64,000 nucleotides of DNA from Blastobasis lacticolella (taxonomy: Eukaryota; Arthropoda; Insecta; Lepidoptera; Blastobasidae): positions 3,248,463-3,312,462 of the forward strand of contig LR990051.1 in assembly GCA_905147135.1 (NCBI GenBank). Direction: 5' to 3'. Both the position numbers and the translations under genes were made by a program. Position 1 is the first letter of the stretch. Every line of letters starts with the position of its first letter. Of the stretch, positions 11,950-23,700 are shown piece after piece. A model generated the notes under the pieces. It had not been told where the DNA came from. It searched no databases and saw nothing but the letters and a program-made list of their open reading frames with translations.

Positions 11950-12210
11950 GTTAGGAATTGGATTGGGCGGTCGGGGAACTTGGTCCCTAACTCCCTAGGC
12001 ATCGCCTAAAATGACAGTTGCGTTGTTTCCCACCGCAAACTCATCTGACCCGGTGGCCAAAACTGGAACTAAGTGTCGCCATTTTGAAATATCACTTTGT
12101 TGTTAACAACAGCGACGTCGTCACCAGTTCAGATAGTTATACCAACGTAATGTCTTGTTTACTGTAACGCAAATCGAAAGAGCTAGCTAAAGTTATCTCT
12201 TGCTCTAATG
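11950..12210. repeat. repeat G, copy without a SINE
   Basis: Matches 26460-26935 over GACCCGGTGGCCAAAACT, then CAACAGCG and the following stretch. At 12072-12083 it reads straight through where the other copy carries a 244-base SINE, so it acts as an empty-site reference. Confidence 0.7.
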
Positions 12211-12739
12211 CACGTGACAAAGCCCGTCATGTATGCTAATTCCTAACGCAGGCCGATAGGTACGGAAATAAACATATGATTTCTTTAGTACTGAAATTAA
12301 ATAAAAAGCACCTTGTTAATACAGTCACCTCTAAAATGGTCACCTTCAAAATAATCCTAAGACAAAAATAAAGGATAAAGGATAATGAATTACATACCGA
12401 ACTGTCACAGATTACAGCACACACTCACAACATTGCAAAATATTTTTGCTATTTACATCATGAAAAGGAAAACAACATGCTGTTTAGTAAAAAATAAAAC
12501 ACTTAATCAAATGTATTTTGTTTCATAATCTATAATACAATTTTAACAGTATCTAAAGATGATTATTAAAAGTTACATTATTATAATTATATTTGGATAA
12601 TATAACAAACATCTATTGATCTACTTTAATATTTTTCATATGAGTACATATTTGAATTGCTGATGTGGAATGTAAATTGTCCGAAATTGCACAATAACAT
12701 ACTTACCTCTATTAGGATTGCCAGCACCAAACCATGTAA

Positions 12740-12745
12740 TTTATT
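12740..12745 (-). terminator. possible poly(A) signal of V-ATPase subunit F
   Basis: AATAAA on the minus strand, about 320 bases after the stop codon at 13066. Other A-rich hexamers nearby could serve instead. Confidence 0.3.
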
Positions 12746-13065
12746 AAATATAGCAAAGAAATAAGATTCCTAAACAATTTCCCTGCAGTGACTTCATTGT
12801 ATAATTTTATAGTCAAATACTGGTATATGAACTTCTATTTGTGTTCCATTTGTTAATATTAACTTTTGCAGTTTGAAGTTTACTTGGACAAAGTCACAGG
12901 CAGAAGCTAGTGTGTTCATAAATGTTGCAGTGAAGATTGGAAAAATTTACAAATGTAACACAATTTAGTTCAGTATGTTAGTGGTTAATTATCACTTTTG
13001 TAGCTGTATGTACAGGTGCCAGCCAGTAGCAACCAAATAAACAACACCATGCAAAAATGTAACGA

Positions 13066-13098
13066 TTAACGTGCCATCTCTTCTGGGTTGAACATGCC
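13066..13098 (-). CDS. V-ATPase F exon 4, with stop
   Basis: Ten codons, [10 protein letters not shown], then TAA. Acceptor TTTTACAG. Too short to be found by frame length, but it completes the family C-terminus exactly. Confidence 0.93.
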   Translation of the reverse strand, partial: GMFNPEEMAR

Positions 13099-14353
13099 CT
13101 GTAAAAATAAAAATCATATGTTAATCATAATCATAAGTTAATAACACAAAGTTTTTCGAAAATAATAGTGATATAGATTTATCCCTTTGAAGGCTTTAAG
13201 GTACAAAATTCTAAATGGAAATACAGGTACAGCAAAATAAACCCTGTGGCCATATTCACAACCAATTGCACATTCGGAATTTTTATTCTTTGTTCGTAAG
13301 CAGTTGTGAATCAAGAGAAATTTATATGAATTATATGATTTTAAAGAGTTAATCTATCTATTTATCTATATTATTGTATTGGGTTTTTGCATGGACATCC
13401 TGATGATTATGTTTTGCAACTAGTTGGGACAAAGGATTTTTTCTTTAATCGCTTAACTTTTGTTATCTACTTGTTGACACTCTATTTTTATAGTTTGCAT
13501 ACAAACTGTGACATATCCAGGACATATAGCACAACACTGAGGCCTTTGTTTAAACCATCTAATTTCTTAATTAGGAACTGGTTGCAAATCTCAGTTGACA
13601 AAACGGCCAGAATTACGATGTCATGATGTCCAAGATGTTGAATGTTGGTAGAGATTTGTTTATCAAATAATGTCTAAAGGACTCAACAGTACATTAAACA
13701 GTAAATTAAGTAGAGCAAGATCAAGTAAAATATAAAACAAACCTTTGCACGACGCAGAATAGAATCCTTGGAAGGATCATATGGGTGGTCCTTGGATGGA
13801 ATCTCAAGGACTGCAGGTACAGGGGATGTGTGGGCATCTAAAAGATGACGGACCAACTCGGCAATGTTCTGGTTGATGAGGATGATGTCAATGTCATCGC
13901 GTTTGACGAATCTCTTGAAACAGTCTTCGATTTCACTTACTGGAGTGTCTGGAGGTTATAAAAAACAATGGTTATTGCAAATTTTAATAGTGAAAGGTGA
14001 TAATGTTCAGGTGATCTCTTCGTAACAGCTGAGGAACAATCACAACTGTGTAGGAAATGGGAATTAATGGGAGATGCAGAGTAATCTGAAAAAGGTCACT
14101 TACTCTTGTCAACAACCATGAAATTTGGGTGTCTGTTCTTGTTAATTTCGCCAATACCACCCAAGAGGAAGCCCACACAGGTATCCTGTAAAAAGGGAGC
14201 AGTATTGTGGGTGTTATACGCTAACAATAACAATAAAATTGCAAAGTCGAGGCAGATCCAGTTTATATATCAAGGGCAGTTGTACATGGCAATATTTACC
14301 TCATCTCCAATTATGCTGATAAGTTTTCCTTTAACAGCTGAAGCCAAAGCCAT
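13066..14353 (-). CDS. Vha14-1: V-type proton ATPase subunit F, four exons
   Basis: Exons 14353-14300, 14185-14104, 13948-13743 and 13098-13066 join to 124 residues, the usual length for insect subunit F. This is the small subunit at the base of the V1 sector, in the central stalk that transmits ATP hydrolysis to proton pumping in endomembranes and in the apical membrane of the insect gut. Recognisable family stretches are [20 protein letters not shown] at the N-terminus, NFMVVDK, then [13 protein letters not shown], and the C-terminal [16 protein letters not shown]. All introns are GT-AG. The start is the first ATG of the frame and gives the typical MAL start. The neighbouring CDC40 gene is divergent, 3.26 kb away. 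The symbol is the fly name for the family; whether this is its direct orthologue is inferred. Confidence 0.96.
13743..13948 (-). CDS. V-ATPase F exon 3
   Basis: From [13 protein letters not shown] to LRRAK; acceptor CCTCCAG, donor GTTTGT. Confidence 0.95.
14104..14185 (-). CDS. V-ATPase F exon 2
   Basis: From [10 protein letters not shown] to MVVDK; acceptor TTTACAG, donor GTAAGT, leaves one base over. Confidence 0.93.
14300..14353 (-). CDS. V-ATPase F exon 1
   Basis: Eighteen codons from ATG at 14353 to GDE, ending at donor GTAAAT, phase 0. Confidence 0.93.
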
Positions 14354-15005
14354 TTTTGTGTGATTTTAGATTTTTTTCGTGATTTTAGAAACAAAAACTG
14401 AATCAAGAGTTCATCACCTGACTTCGATTAGTTTTTGGTACAGTTGGTAGACCTGCACAAACGTCACAACAACAAATACGAAAGTGTTGTAACTAGTTAT
14501 AATAAGAAATGAATATTTGCACAACTAGTGATATTAAAGTTGGAGCGTAGATCGGCCACACAGGTATTGAAAAACGTAGAGCTATAGGGGCAGGGATGTT
14601 ATACGTACCATAATAATGGTACACGTACCATTTTCCAGGTGTTTGTACCATGTACCATCGTACTTCCATTAATTTTACATCAATCCAGCTATATGACGTT
14701 ATCTCGCCCGCTCCGTTCACGGCGCCTTATGACAACGCAAAATAGACAATGAGAGCTTTCTTGACTTGCAGAAAGGGTTGAATTTTACGTATAATTTCAT
14801 ATTGATTGTCACTGGCACCCCCAGACAACCCCCCCCCCCCCCAAATAGAAAAGTAGTGTACCTTTTTAGCCATTTTCATAGTATTTTAGGGAGACTACTG
14901 CTGGTAACACTACGTACCATAATTTTTTCTAAAGTACCAGAATTTTGACAGGCCTGTGCCATAATTTCTGACTTGGCATCTAACATCCCTGTATAGGGGT
15001 ACCAT

Positions 15006-15423
15006 GACTTCAGGTTACTTTGACACATTGCGAAAAAACGAGTACACTAAATTTATTTTACTGGAAATAATTAAACTATGTATATAGAAGAAATATAACA
15101 CGACGATATTGAATATTCTATAACCTTAATAAACCGTCTTAATTATTGTACACCATTTAAAATTAGTTGGTTTATGCTGTCTAACTTAGGTGTCAACGTC
15201 TACTACGTCAAATGTTGACACCTTCGACAAGAATCATCATGCCATGAAGGAGGGCGCTAGGTCGTTTTCTGAAACGTCATTATTCTAATGTTACAATATT
15301 ATCCATGTCGCATTGTTGGCGGCATTTGAATTCTGTCATAGAATACTACATGCTTCCGGTGTTGCTACATGAAACGCAGAACTAGTGCCACCATTGACTG
15401 GTCACCTCTGTGGCCGGTCAAGC
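15006..15423. repeat. direct duplication, copy 1
   Basis: Starts GACTTCAGGTTACTTTGACA, passes through GGTGTCAACGTCTACTACGT and TACTACATGCTTCCGGTGTT, and ends in CATTGACTGGTCACCTCTG. Copy 2 lies 1.35 kb downstream in the same orientation with scattered differences. Confidence 0.8.
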
Positions 15424-15989
15424 TTTAAATATTTATAAACATCCGCTATGGCAGCAGTATCCTGTGGAGATTCGACATATAGAGTCACTCTGTCACAAAT
15501 ATTACAAATGACTTAATGCATTATAAAAAGCTAGTAGGTACGTACATTTTGTACTGTGTATTGTAGCCCGCCGTATGGACAGTAGAGAATTATGCACAAA
15601 TCGTTGACTTTGCTCGTCTATATCGACAGATAAATGGTACTGGATTCGTTGTAGAGTAATCAGTCACTGTCGGGGGACTCGCCACAGCCCATTGAACTTG
15701 AACTAGCCATTGTCTTTGATCGATGTAAATTGGGCATAACAGAAGTCAAACGTCTGGAAACTTTCATACACAAAACATGTAGCTACGTTTTTACCTATAA
15801 ATCCTGTAATAGCTTGATGCAAAAAAAACTGTTTGAAACTCTTTTGAAAAACTGGTGTGAGAACACCTTGTGTGTAGGGTGACTGATGGAGACACACAAA
15901 TAATACGATTGACTACTTCCAGATACTTCTACCTAACTAACTTTTATTAAAACATAATGTAAATAATACGTAAGTATTTCGCATGTTGA

Positions 15990-16130
15990 CCTTATAAACC
16001 TTCCTCTTGAATCACTCTATCTAATGCTGAAAACCGCATTAAATGATCTAAGCGTACGTGCATACATCAGAGAGATAGCAGACGGGGAGCTACTTTGTTT
16101 TAAACTATGTATAATAATGTGTCATTCAAT
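15990..16130. repeat. interspersed repeat with AACCTTCCTCTTGAATC
   Basis: Same family as 3465-3605 and 43860-44090, ending in TTGTTTTAAACTATGTATA. It sits between the two copies of the duplication. Confidence 0.55.
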
Positions 16131-16352
16131 TACAAGTTATACTCTAAACTCCTGAAGTCAAGTTCAATTAAACGAAGAACCATCTCGATCAACTAGCTTT
16201 CATATGAAGAAAAACTTAGCCGCTAGCACACAGATGCAACCGGTATACACTCCTTTTCTGCGTAGGGGGTACATACATATCAATCAGAATTGTGTGCGCT
16301 TTCAAAAGAGCAAATAAGATGACGATAGCACTTCCGACAGCATTTATACTAC

Positions 16353-16930
16353 GACTTCAGGTTACTTTGACAGATTGTGGAAAAATGAGTACACAAAATT
16401 TATTTTACTGGCAATAATAAACTAAACAGGAAATATTATTCGACGCCAATGAGTATTTTATATTCATAATAAGCCGCCTTCGTTATTGAACACTATTTAA
16501 AAATTGTCGGTTTATACTGTCTAACTTAGGTGTCAACGTCTACTACGTCATTTGACAAGAATTAGAGAAGAATTTGAGAGCTATATAGGTCTTTATCTGG
16601 AACGTCATTATTCTAATTTTACAATAGGGCCATGTTAGTTTCTTTTTCCGTCACGTTTCTTATTGTCCATGTCGCAGTGTTGGTGGCATTTAAATTCTGT
16701 CATAGAATACTACATGCTTCCGGTGTTGCTGAATAAATGAACGAGTGAGAAATTGGAAATTATATTTTTGTTCTACTATAAAGCTTTATTATCTTAAAGT
16801 GTAGGCCTAAATTAATTTTACAGTGTATTAGTCCTTAAACTGTAAAACTGTAAAGTTTGTGGAATAAATAAGTTTATAAAACGCAGAACTAGCGTCTCCA
16901 TTGACATGTCACCTCTGTTGCGGTCGAGCT
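16353..16930. repeat. direct duplication, copy 2, with an insertion
   Basis: Matches 15006-15423 block by block, but between the GGTGTTGCT block and the AAACGCAGAACTAG block it has about 145 extra AT-rich bases (16734-16877). These look like an insertion or are lost from copy 1. Confidence 0.8.
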
Positions 16931-17613
16931 ATACGTTCGATTTGAATAAAGCGCACTCCACATGTGGACAGTTCCACGGGAACACGAGAATGAAGAGGGA
17001 GTATTCGTGTAGTCCCGTGCATGTTTGGCATGTCTCGCCTATTTCATAGACTAAGTAGAGATAGTTTGTTTTCGTCTCGATTCAATCGATTTTATATTTA
17101 TAATCCTAGCGCTTTTTCCCGTAACAGGTTCCGGGTACACTTGACCATGATCTGATATAAGTATGTCAAGTGATTACAGTAGAGCAGCTGCCATCACCTC
17201 TGTGACCCTGTTTACAGCAGATTAGTGATATTACACCGATGAATCGATATAATGTCGACTCGTTTTGACACCCGTGGAGGGTGTAGAGGCCGACCAAAGT
17301 CCCGGCAAAAGTTTCGGCGAACATGTGGAGCGCACTTAAGCCTGCTTTAAGGCTATATTTTCAACCTAGTTATTAGCACAAACTTGTGCAAAACATTAGC
17401 GCAAATTGTGGCAACATTTGATTACTAGTCTGCGGCAAGGGACGTTGAAGTACTGTGTAGTACTGTGACGTCCGTAGGTGACGTCGGTCAGAATCCGATC
17501 AAAATAAATTACTGGTCTGTGAAAGTGCGAAACACAACAACTTGTGTGTTTTTGTGTGGTATTTGTTTGTGTAATATTTATAATTATTAAGTTTTAACAT
17601 AGCTGTATACACC

Positions 17614-17787
17614 ATGTTGTCGTTAAAACATTATGGGAGTAGCTCAGAAGACGAAGGAGACGGTGAATCTGATAGTGTAAAACAACACAGCAACGAGGCT
17701 TTGATTACACACTTGAAACCTGTAGATCCCAGCATATCTCTAGCAAACAAGATGCAGATATGTGCTGCCCCAGTCGTAATGCCTACG
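17614..17787 (+). CDS. CDC40: CDC40 exon 1
   Basis: 58 codons, with an acidic serine stretch near the start ([13 protein letters not shown]). Donor GTACAG, phase 0. Confidence 0.9.
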
Positions 17788-20700
17788 GTACAGTTTACAT
17801 TCTATTACAATTAATTTAATTAAAATAACCTATTGTATATCAGTAAAGGATAAACTGGCCATAGGCTATGTTGTTGCAATAAAGTACTTAAAATACTTAC
17901 TTACTTGCATTAGATAATAAGTTTTCTTAAGTTGAGCCATATCCATAATGAATACATTTCAACATGCAAAACCATCGGGCTCCGCAATGTGGAAGATTTA
18001 ATTTTGTTTTAGAACTACTTATGTGATAGAAGGTGTTATATATGTGATGACAAGTAGATGATTATTTTTCTATTTAGGTATAATGAATGTGTCATGTAAC
18101 AATCCATCGTGTTTCAGAATAATGACGACACAAGGGTTCTATTGCAAAATAATGAAGAACTGATGCACAATCCAAAATATGAGGAGTTGTTTGCACCAAC
18201 ATACGGACCAGAGAACCCTTTTCAAACGCAGCAGATGAAGGCTAATAGAAATATGCTTTCTGGTTTTGTAGAAAAAGCACACATTAGTGAATTTCAATTT
18301 GAGAATCAAAGGAGAACATTTACAAGTTATGGTTATGCAGTAGATCCATCGACAAATAATGAAGAACATGAAGCCGAGAAAGTTGTTGGTAAGAGAATTT
18401 AAAGTTATATTTTTCAAAGTTTGATGACCCCAGAGAAAGATAAAAGCACACAAGTTTCATTGTGATCACAGCCCGTAACAGTCAACTGTAGGACTTAGGG
18501 CCTCTTCCACGAAAGGGTAGGTCATTGCCATAATCTCCACGCTTGGCAGGCGGGTTGGAGATTGCAGTATTTAAATATAACAATGGAAAATGCTGCTGCC
18601 CATTTTTCAGACTACGGACACCACTTGGCCATGGTGCTTTTATGTTTGTCTGTAATTGTGATTTCTTGTAAATTGGTCCAGTATTTTCCTTCCACTGTTA
18701 GTATACCCTATTTGCCTTTACAAAATGTAAAGAGCTGTTAAAATTTAATTCCACTCTATAAGGTAACAAAGATATTGTATTTTACAAATGCCACAGAAAA
18801 CACGCAAGTTGCGAGTCACCTTTCACAAACCTGTGGTTTATTTTGAACGGATACTGACATAACTTTCACTATTCATCCTATATCATTAAAAGATTGATTA
18901 CTATAGGTAGGAATAGCTTTTTATTTTGGTATTTTATTTCGGTATTCAGCCTACATTTCGCTGCGACGGGGAGTAATTTATTAGGAATGTTTTACATCTG
19001 TAATTTTTTTGTGATTTTTTTAGTATCAGCAATGATAGCAGCCCCAGAGGAATCAGAAGGCAAATCAGTATTTGAAAATATAAAAAAACGGCCACTGGAC
19101 ATGAAAAAACGAGTAAAAAATGACAAACCTGAAGACATAAACGGATTCCTTGGACCTTGGGGTGGATTTGTTGGAGAGAAGAGGTAATATGCTTAAACAT
19201 ACATTATGATTAAATAGATAACAACAATAAATATAGGTTATAGGGCAATCACAATCTCATGGAATCAAGCAAATCTCACCTGCTCGTAGTCCCCCTGCTG
19301 ACAGATAGATGAGGCTCTGGCGAACCGGCTCTTCCCTAACGGGCTATGCTGGACAGATGGTAGTCGCCGCACGTAAAAGCCATTAATTTGAAAAGCATGA
19401 AAAGGTAGGTAAAGTTATCATGTCCCGTGATAGGGCGTCGCCGCTTATTGACGCGCAGGGACATTGCCCTAAACTTGCTACGCTCAGGCGGATTTAGAGA
19501 TGAAAGTGTATACCTGCAAGCTACGCTTTGCCACCGAACGTTGGCTCCCTGACTGACTGTTCTTGGGTACTAGCCAACCTGCTCTGCAGACGCCGCTTTC
19601 AGGTGGCATTCCTGTAAGAAATCAGATGGCAGGGATAATTAATTATCACTGAAATTTGCTAGCCAATAATTAATTACCAAGACTAATATGTTGACGAGTA
19701 TTTGTGTACTTGAATAGCATAATTCCTTGTTCAGTCATGGAATTTGATATGTGCATAATTGTTTAAAATAATAATTTCAGGATAATGAAACCAGAAGGTG
19801 ACGAAGCCAAGGAGTTGGAAGAAATAGTTGCCAAGAGACAGAAGAAAGGCAAAGTTGACGATGACAAACCAATTGAAGAAAAATCAATATTCCATTGTAA
19901 GTGCATTGAATACAAAATTCGAATGAATTCAGATAACTTTTCTAAATTATTCTCATTTGGTACTTATCTTTTTTTAATTTGTGCAATAAATATATTACTC
20001 AAGTTAAAACTTGAAACGTGCCCGTATTAATATTAAATATTTATGAAAAGTCAGCAAATCAAAATGGAATGCATTGCTCATAGAATAAGGTTCAGTTTTG
20101 TAGCACTTATAATATGTTTCCTGTCGCTCCGCTTTTCAAAAGGCGTGTTACAAAAATGGACCTTATTTTATAAGAGCTATACATTCCACTTACATTATCT
20201 CTCACACCTCGTGCTTCTGAATTTAGACCACTGAATTTAGCCAAAGACATTGACATCACACCTAATATCAACCTTTAAAGCTAGCATTGTAGCCATGAGG
20301 TGTGTGTGTAGTTACACGATGTGTGGTGTGTTGCAGTGGACTCCGCGACGGACTACCAAGGGCGGTCGTGGGTGGCGGCGCCGCGCTCGGAGACGCAGCT
20401 GCGCAGCGCCGCGCCGCCTGACAAGTGCTTCCTGCCGAAGGTAAGCTACATCGTGCGTCTAGCGGCTACTTGTGGATACCAACTACCGTTGCGTGTGACG
20501 ATCGGAAGTTGTCGGCTACGTTCGGCCCAAGTGCTTCCTGCCCAAGTTGAGCTGCCACCTTGAGCGCCTAGCGCCTACCAACGGGTACCAACTACCGTTG
20601 CGAGTGGCGATCGGAAGTTGTCGGCTACGTTCGGCCCAAGTGCTTCCTGCCCAAGTTGAGCTGCCACCTTGAGCGCCTAGCGCCTACCAACGGGTACCAA

Positions 20701-23700
20701 CTACCGTTGCGAGTGGCGATCGGAAGTTGTCGGCTATGTTCGGCCAGCGAGCAGAGTTTCAATTCAGCTTTTTGTACCTGATTGTGTAAAATCATGGGTT
20801 CTGTGTACGAAATCGGGGTTAGGACATCTTGTAAAAACTAGTACAAGCTGTCATGTTATTCCGATTTTGTCTACTGTACAATTAAGTCAGTGGCACTGTA
20901 TCCTTAAACGGGATGAAAAATTATTTCTCTTCATAACATCGCCATTCCTAATAACCTCAATCTACGATCCACAATAGTAGAGAAACTAACAAAGACTAAA
21001 GATACCTCGGATTTTATAACCAGTAAAGTATTGATTGTCCCAATAATTCTGTCCACCACTGGCATCCCACCCAAAATTTACCACGGGTCACTTGCAAAGG
21101 CCGTAGTACTGAATACATGCAGAATTGTAATCAAGTTACTGCAAACCAAATATACCTAATTAATTTTATGTTTAGTACTCGGCTTAGACTCGTGCTATTT
21201 TCCCCGATTCTTCTAGCCAAATACGCTAGTTTAAATCGAAAATAATAATAGCTATTAATGATATATTTTCAGGCGCATATCCACACGTGGAAGGGTCACA
21301 CGAAGGGCGTGGCGGCGGCGCGCTGGTTCCCCGGAACCGCGCACCTCATGCTGTCCGCGGGAATGGACTGCCGGGTGAAGGTGACACTGACTTGCCATCA
21401 CTTTTTATTTAGTTTCACCTGTTCCGGTGTAGCATCATTAGCATCACAGTCCACTACAGGACTTAGGGACTCTCCCACGAAAGTGGAGGTTATTGTAAAC
21501 TCAACGCTTGGCAGGCCGGATGGAGATCGCCAGTATTGTAAATGTAAAAATGGAAAACGCTGCTGCCCATTTTCCTGCCTTTGCCTCTTTTGTCTCGAAA
21601 ATATTAGTCGCTTTATACGTCACCCTCGGGTTGGTGCTAGTCTACTCTGCCGGACACCACACGGCCAATGCTATATGGCATACAAAGCTATGCGCAGCAT
21701 ATGCTTCTTATGAGTGCAAAATGTCTATAAGTAATTCCTTAAGTCCTGCAGTGGACTGTTATGGGCTGTGATGTGAATCATTTTGCCTTAGTACTTCAGT
21801 TAAATAAAAAGTAACACTTTAATTTGATAAATAAAATAAAAGTATAAAACTTTATTAAATAGCTAATAGGTAGGTACCTACATATTTATTTATTTATACA
21901 ATCTCTTAGTTAATAGAGTAAATCTAATTATTATGGATAGGGAATCCTGTAATATTGTAATTTTTTTTCTCGGTTTATAATAACAAAATTTTTTGGTTAC
22001 ACACATAGCATGTTTTTGTTTGCTTGTTTAACTGCACTTATACCTTACGCAAAATATGGACAAGGCTAAGATGATCAGGGGCAATCTGAAAAACAGTGCT
22101 GCAGGGCTTCAGCCCTCAGCGTATACTGAGATTGTGCCCTTCCACACTTATGTATATATTTTGATTAGTGATAAGTTTATAGAATTAAGTACATTTTTGT
22201 TGATTTTGAAATTATGTGTTTGTGTGGAATAAAATGATTTGATTTGATTAGAAAATGCGTTCAAAAACTATTAAAACTTGTCAACCATATAACACCCGAT
22301 GTTTGTGTTCTATAGATCTGGGAGGTGTACGGGTCCCGGCGCTGCGTAAGGACGTACTTCGGTCACCGGCAAGCCGTGCGCGACGTCAACTTCAACAACA
22401 CGGGGGACCGCTTCTTGTCCGCTGGTGAGCTACCTATTTCTGGTTCCTGGTGATACTAGAGGGCGCGTTATAACGCACCTGCGTTCTGTAACGCGCTCTC
22501 GAGTCCGCCCGTGAATTTTAGTTTTTTATTGCAACCAAATTCTCCTTTTTATAATAAAAAATTATCATCTTGGTATCAATATTCCGATCGTGATCTCCCG
22601 ATGATCTAGGAAATCTTAATGCACAATTAATTATCTTTTATCCTGTGGCTCAACACTACCTACTGTAAAATTCTTGTCTCAATTTCTGTAAAGGTTGCCT
22701 GGAAGACGTCGCTTGTAACGATAACAAGGAACACATATGAGGCAGGCGCCTTTGCTCATATGTGTTCCTTGTTATTGTACGTGATTGGTATTGTGTTATT
22801 TTATGAGCAATAAAGTGTTTATCTGTAACTTACTTTGGGGCAAGATTGTGCTGTGTGAATTGTCAAAGCATATTTATTTCTTTATATATTTATTTATAAC
22901 CCCCCTCATTAATTAGTCATCTCCCTCTGTGTCCGATCGCAGCGTAAGACCGCTATATAAAAAGTTTATCAGTTATCTATAACACCCAATACACAAGCGT
23001 TGTCACTTTGGAGCTAGATGGCGCTGTGTGAATTGTCCAAGCATATTTATTTGTTTATATATATTAATTATGAAATCCTCTTTATTACTTTGTTCCTTTT
23101 TTTCTCCGACCACAGCGTACGAACGCTACATAAAGAGTTTATCAGTTATCTATAGCACCCATAACACAACCCAACAAGCACAAGTAGCAGTACAAAATAT
23201 CACTTTTGGTGTAACTCAGAACAATATGAGTTAATAAAGATTTATAATTGTTCAACCGTGAACTTAGGGCTGCGCATTACGCTTTTGTCTGTATAATAGC
23301 ATCATAAAAGCAGGAACGGATACTATTGTTACGGGCTCAGAGTTAGTGTAGATGTCAAAAATACTGTCTTACAGCTACTAGCATTTCTATATGGCATTGG
23401 TTGCTTAAGAGCATTTTAATGGTAGTAAAATATGATAATTGCTGCATAAAGGTGTAGACTTATACCACTGAAATGCTAGCATCTAATGAGAGTCACTGGG
23501 AACTGCCATACAGCCATCAGTTTTAGAGTGGTGTACAAATAGAGTGATTTATCGCATAAAGTTACACATCGGTTCACCTCAACTCTGTTTTACAGCTTTC
23601 TAACATCATTTGCAAAGCTGGTTAAAAGTGTTGTATGAACACACGTGAACACCAAAGGTGTTGTGAGATACTCGTCTAACTCTGAAATACAGCATTTGGT

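Larger units (their letters stand above)
14354..17613. promoter_or_regulatory. divergent region between V-ATPase F and CDC40
   Basis: Holds the upstream regions of both genes. No clear TATA box was found for either. It carries a run of 14 C at 14829-14842, a direct duplication (15006-15423 and 16353-16930) and an interspersed repeat at 15990-16130. The rest is unrecognised. Confidence 0.5.

Noticed and set aside
18139..18453. 104-codon minus-strand frame
   Set aside because: Antisense to CDC40 exon 2, which has clear protein conservation on the plus strand.
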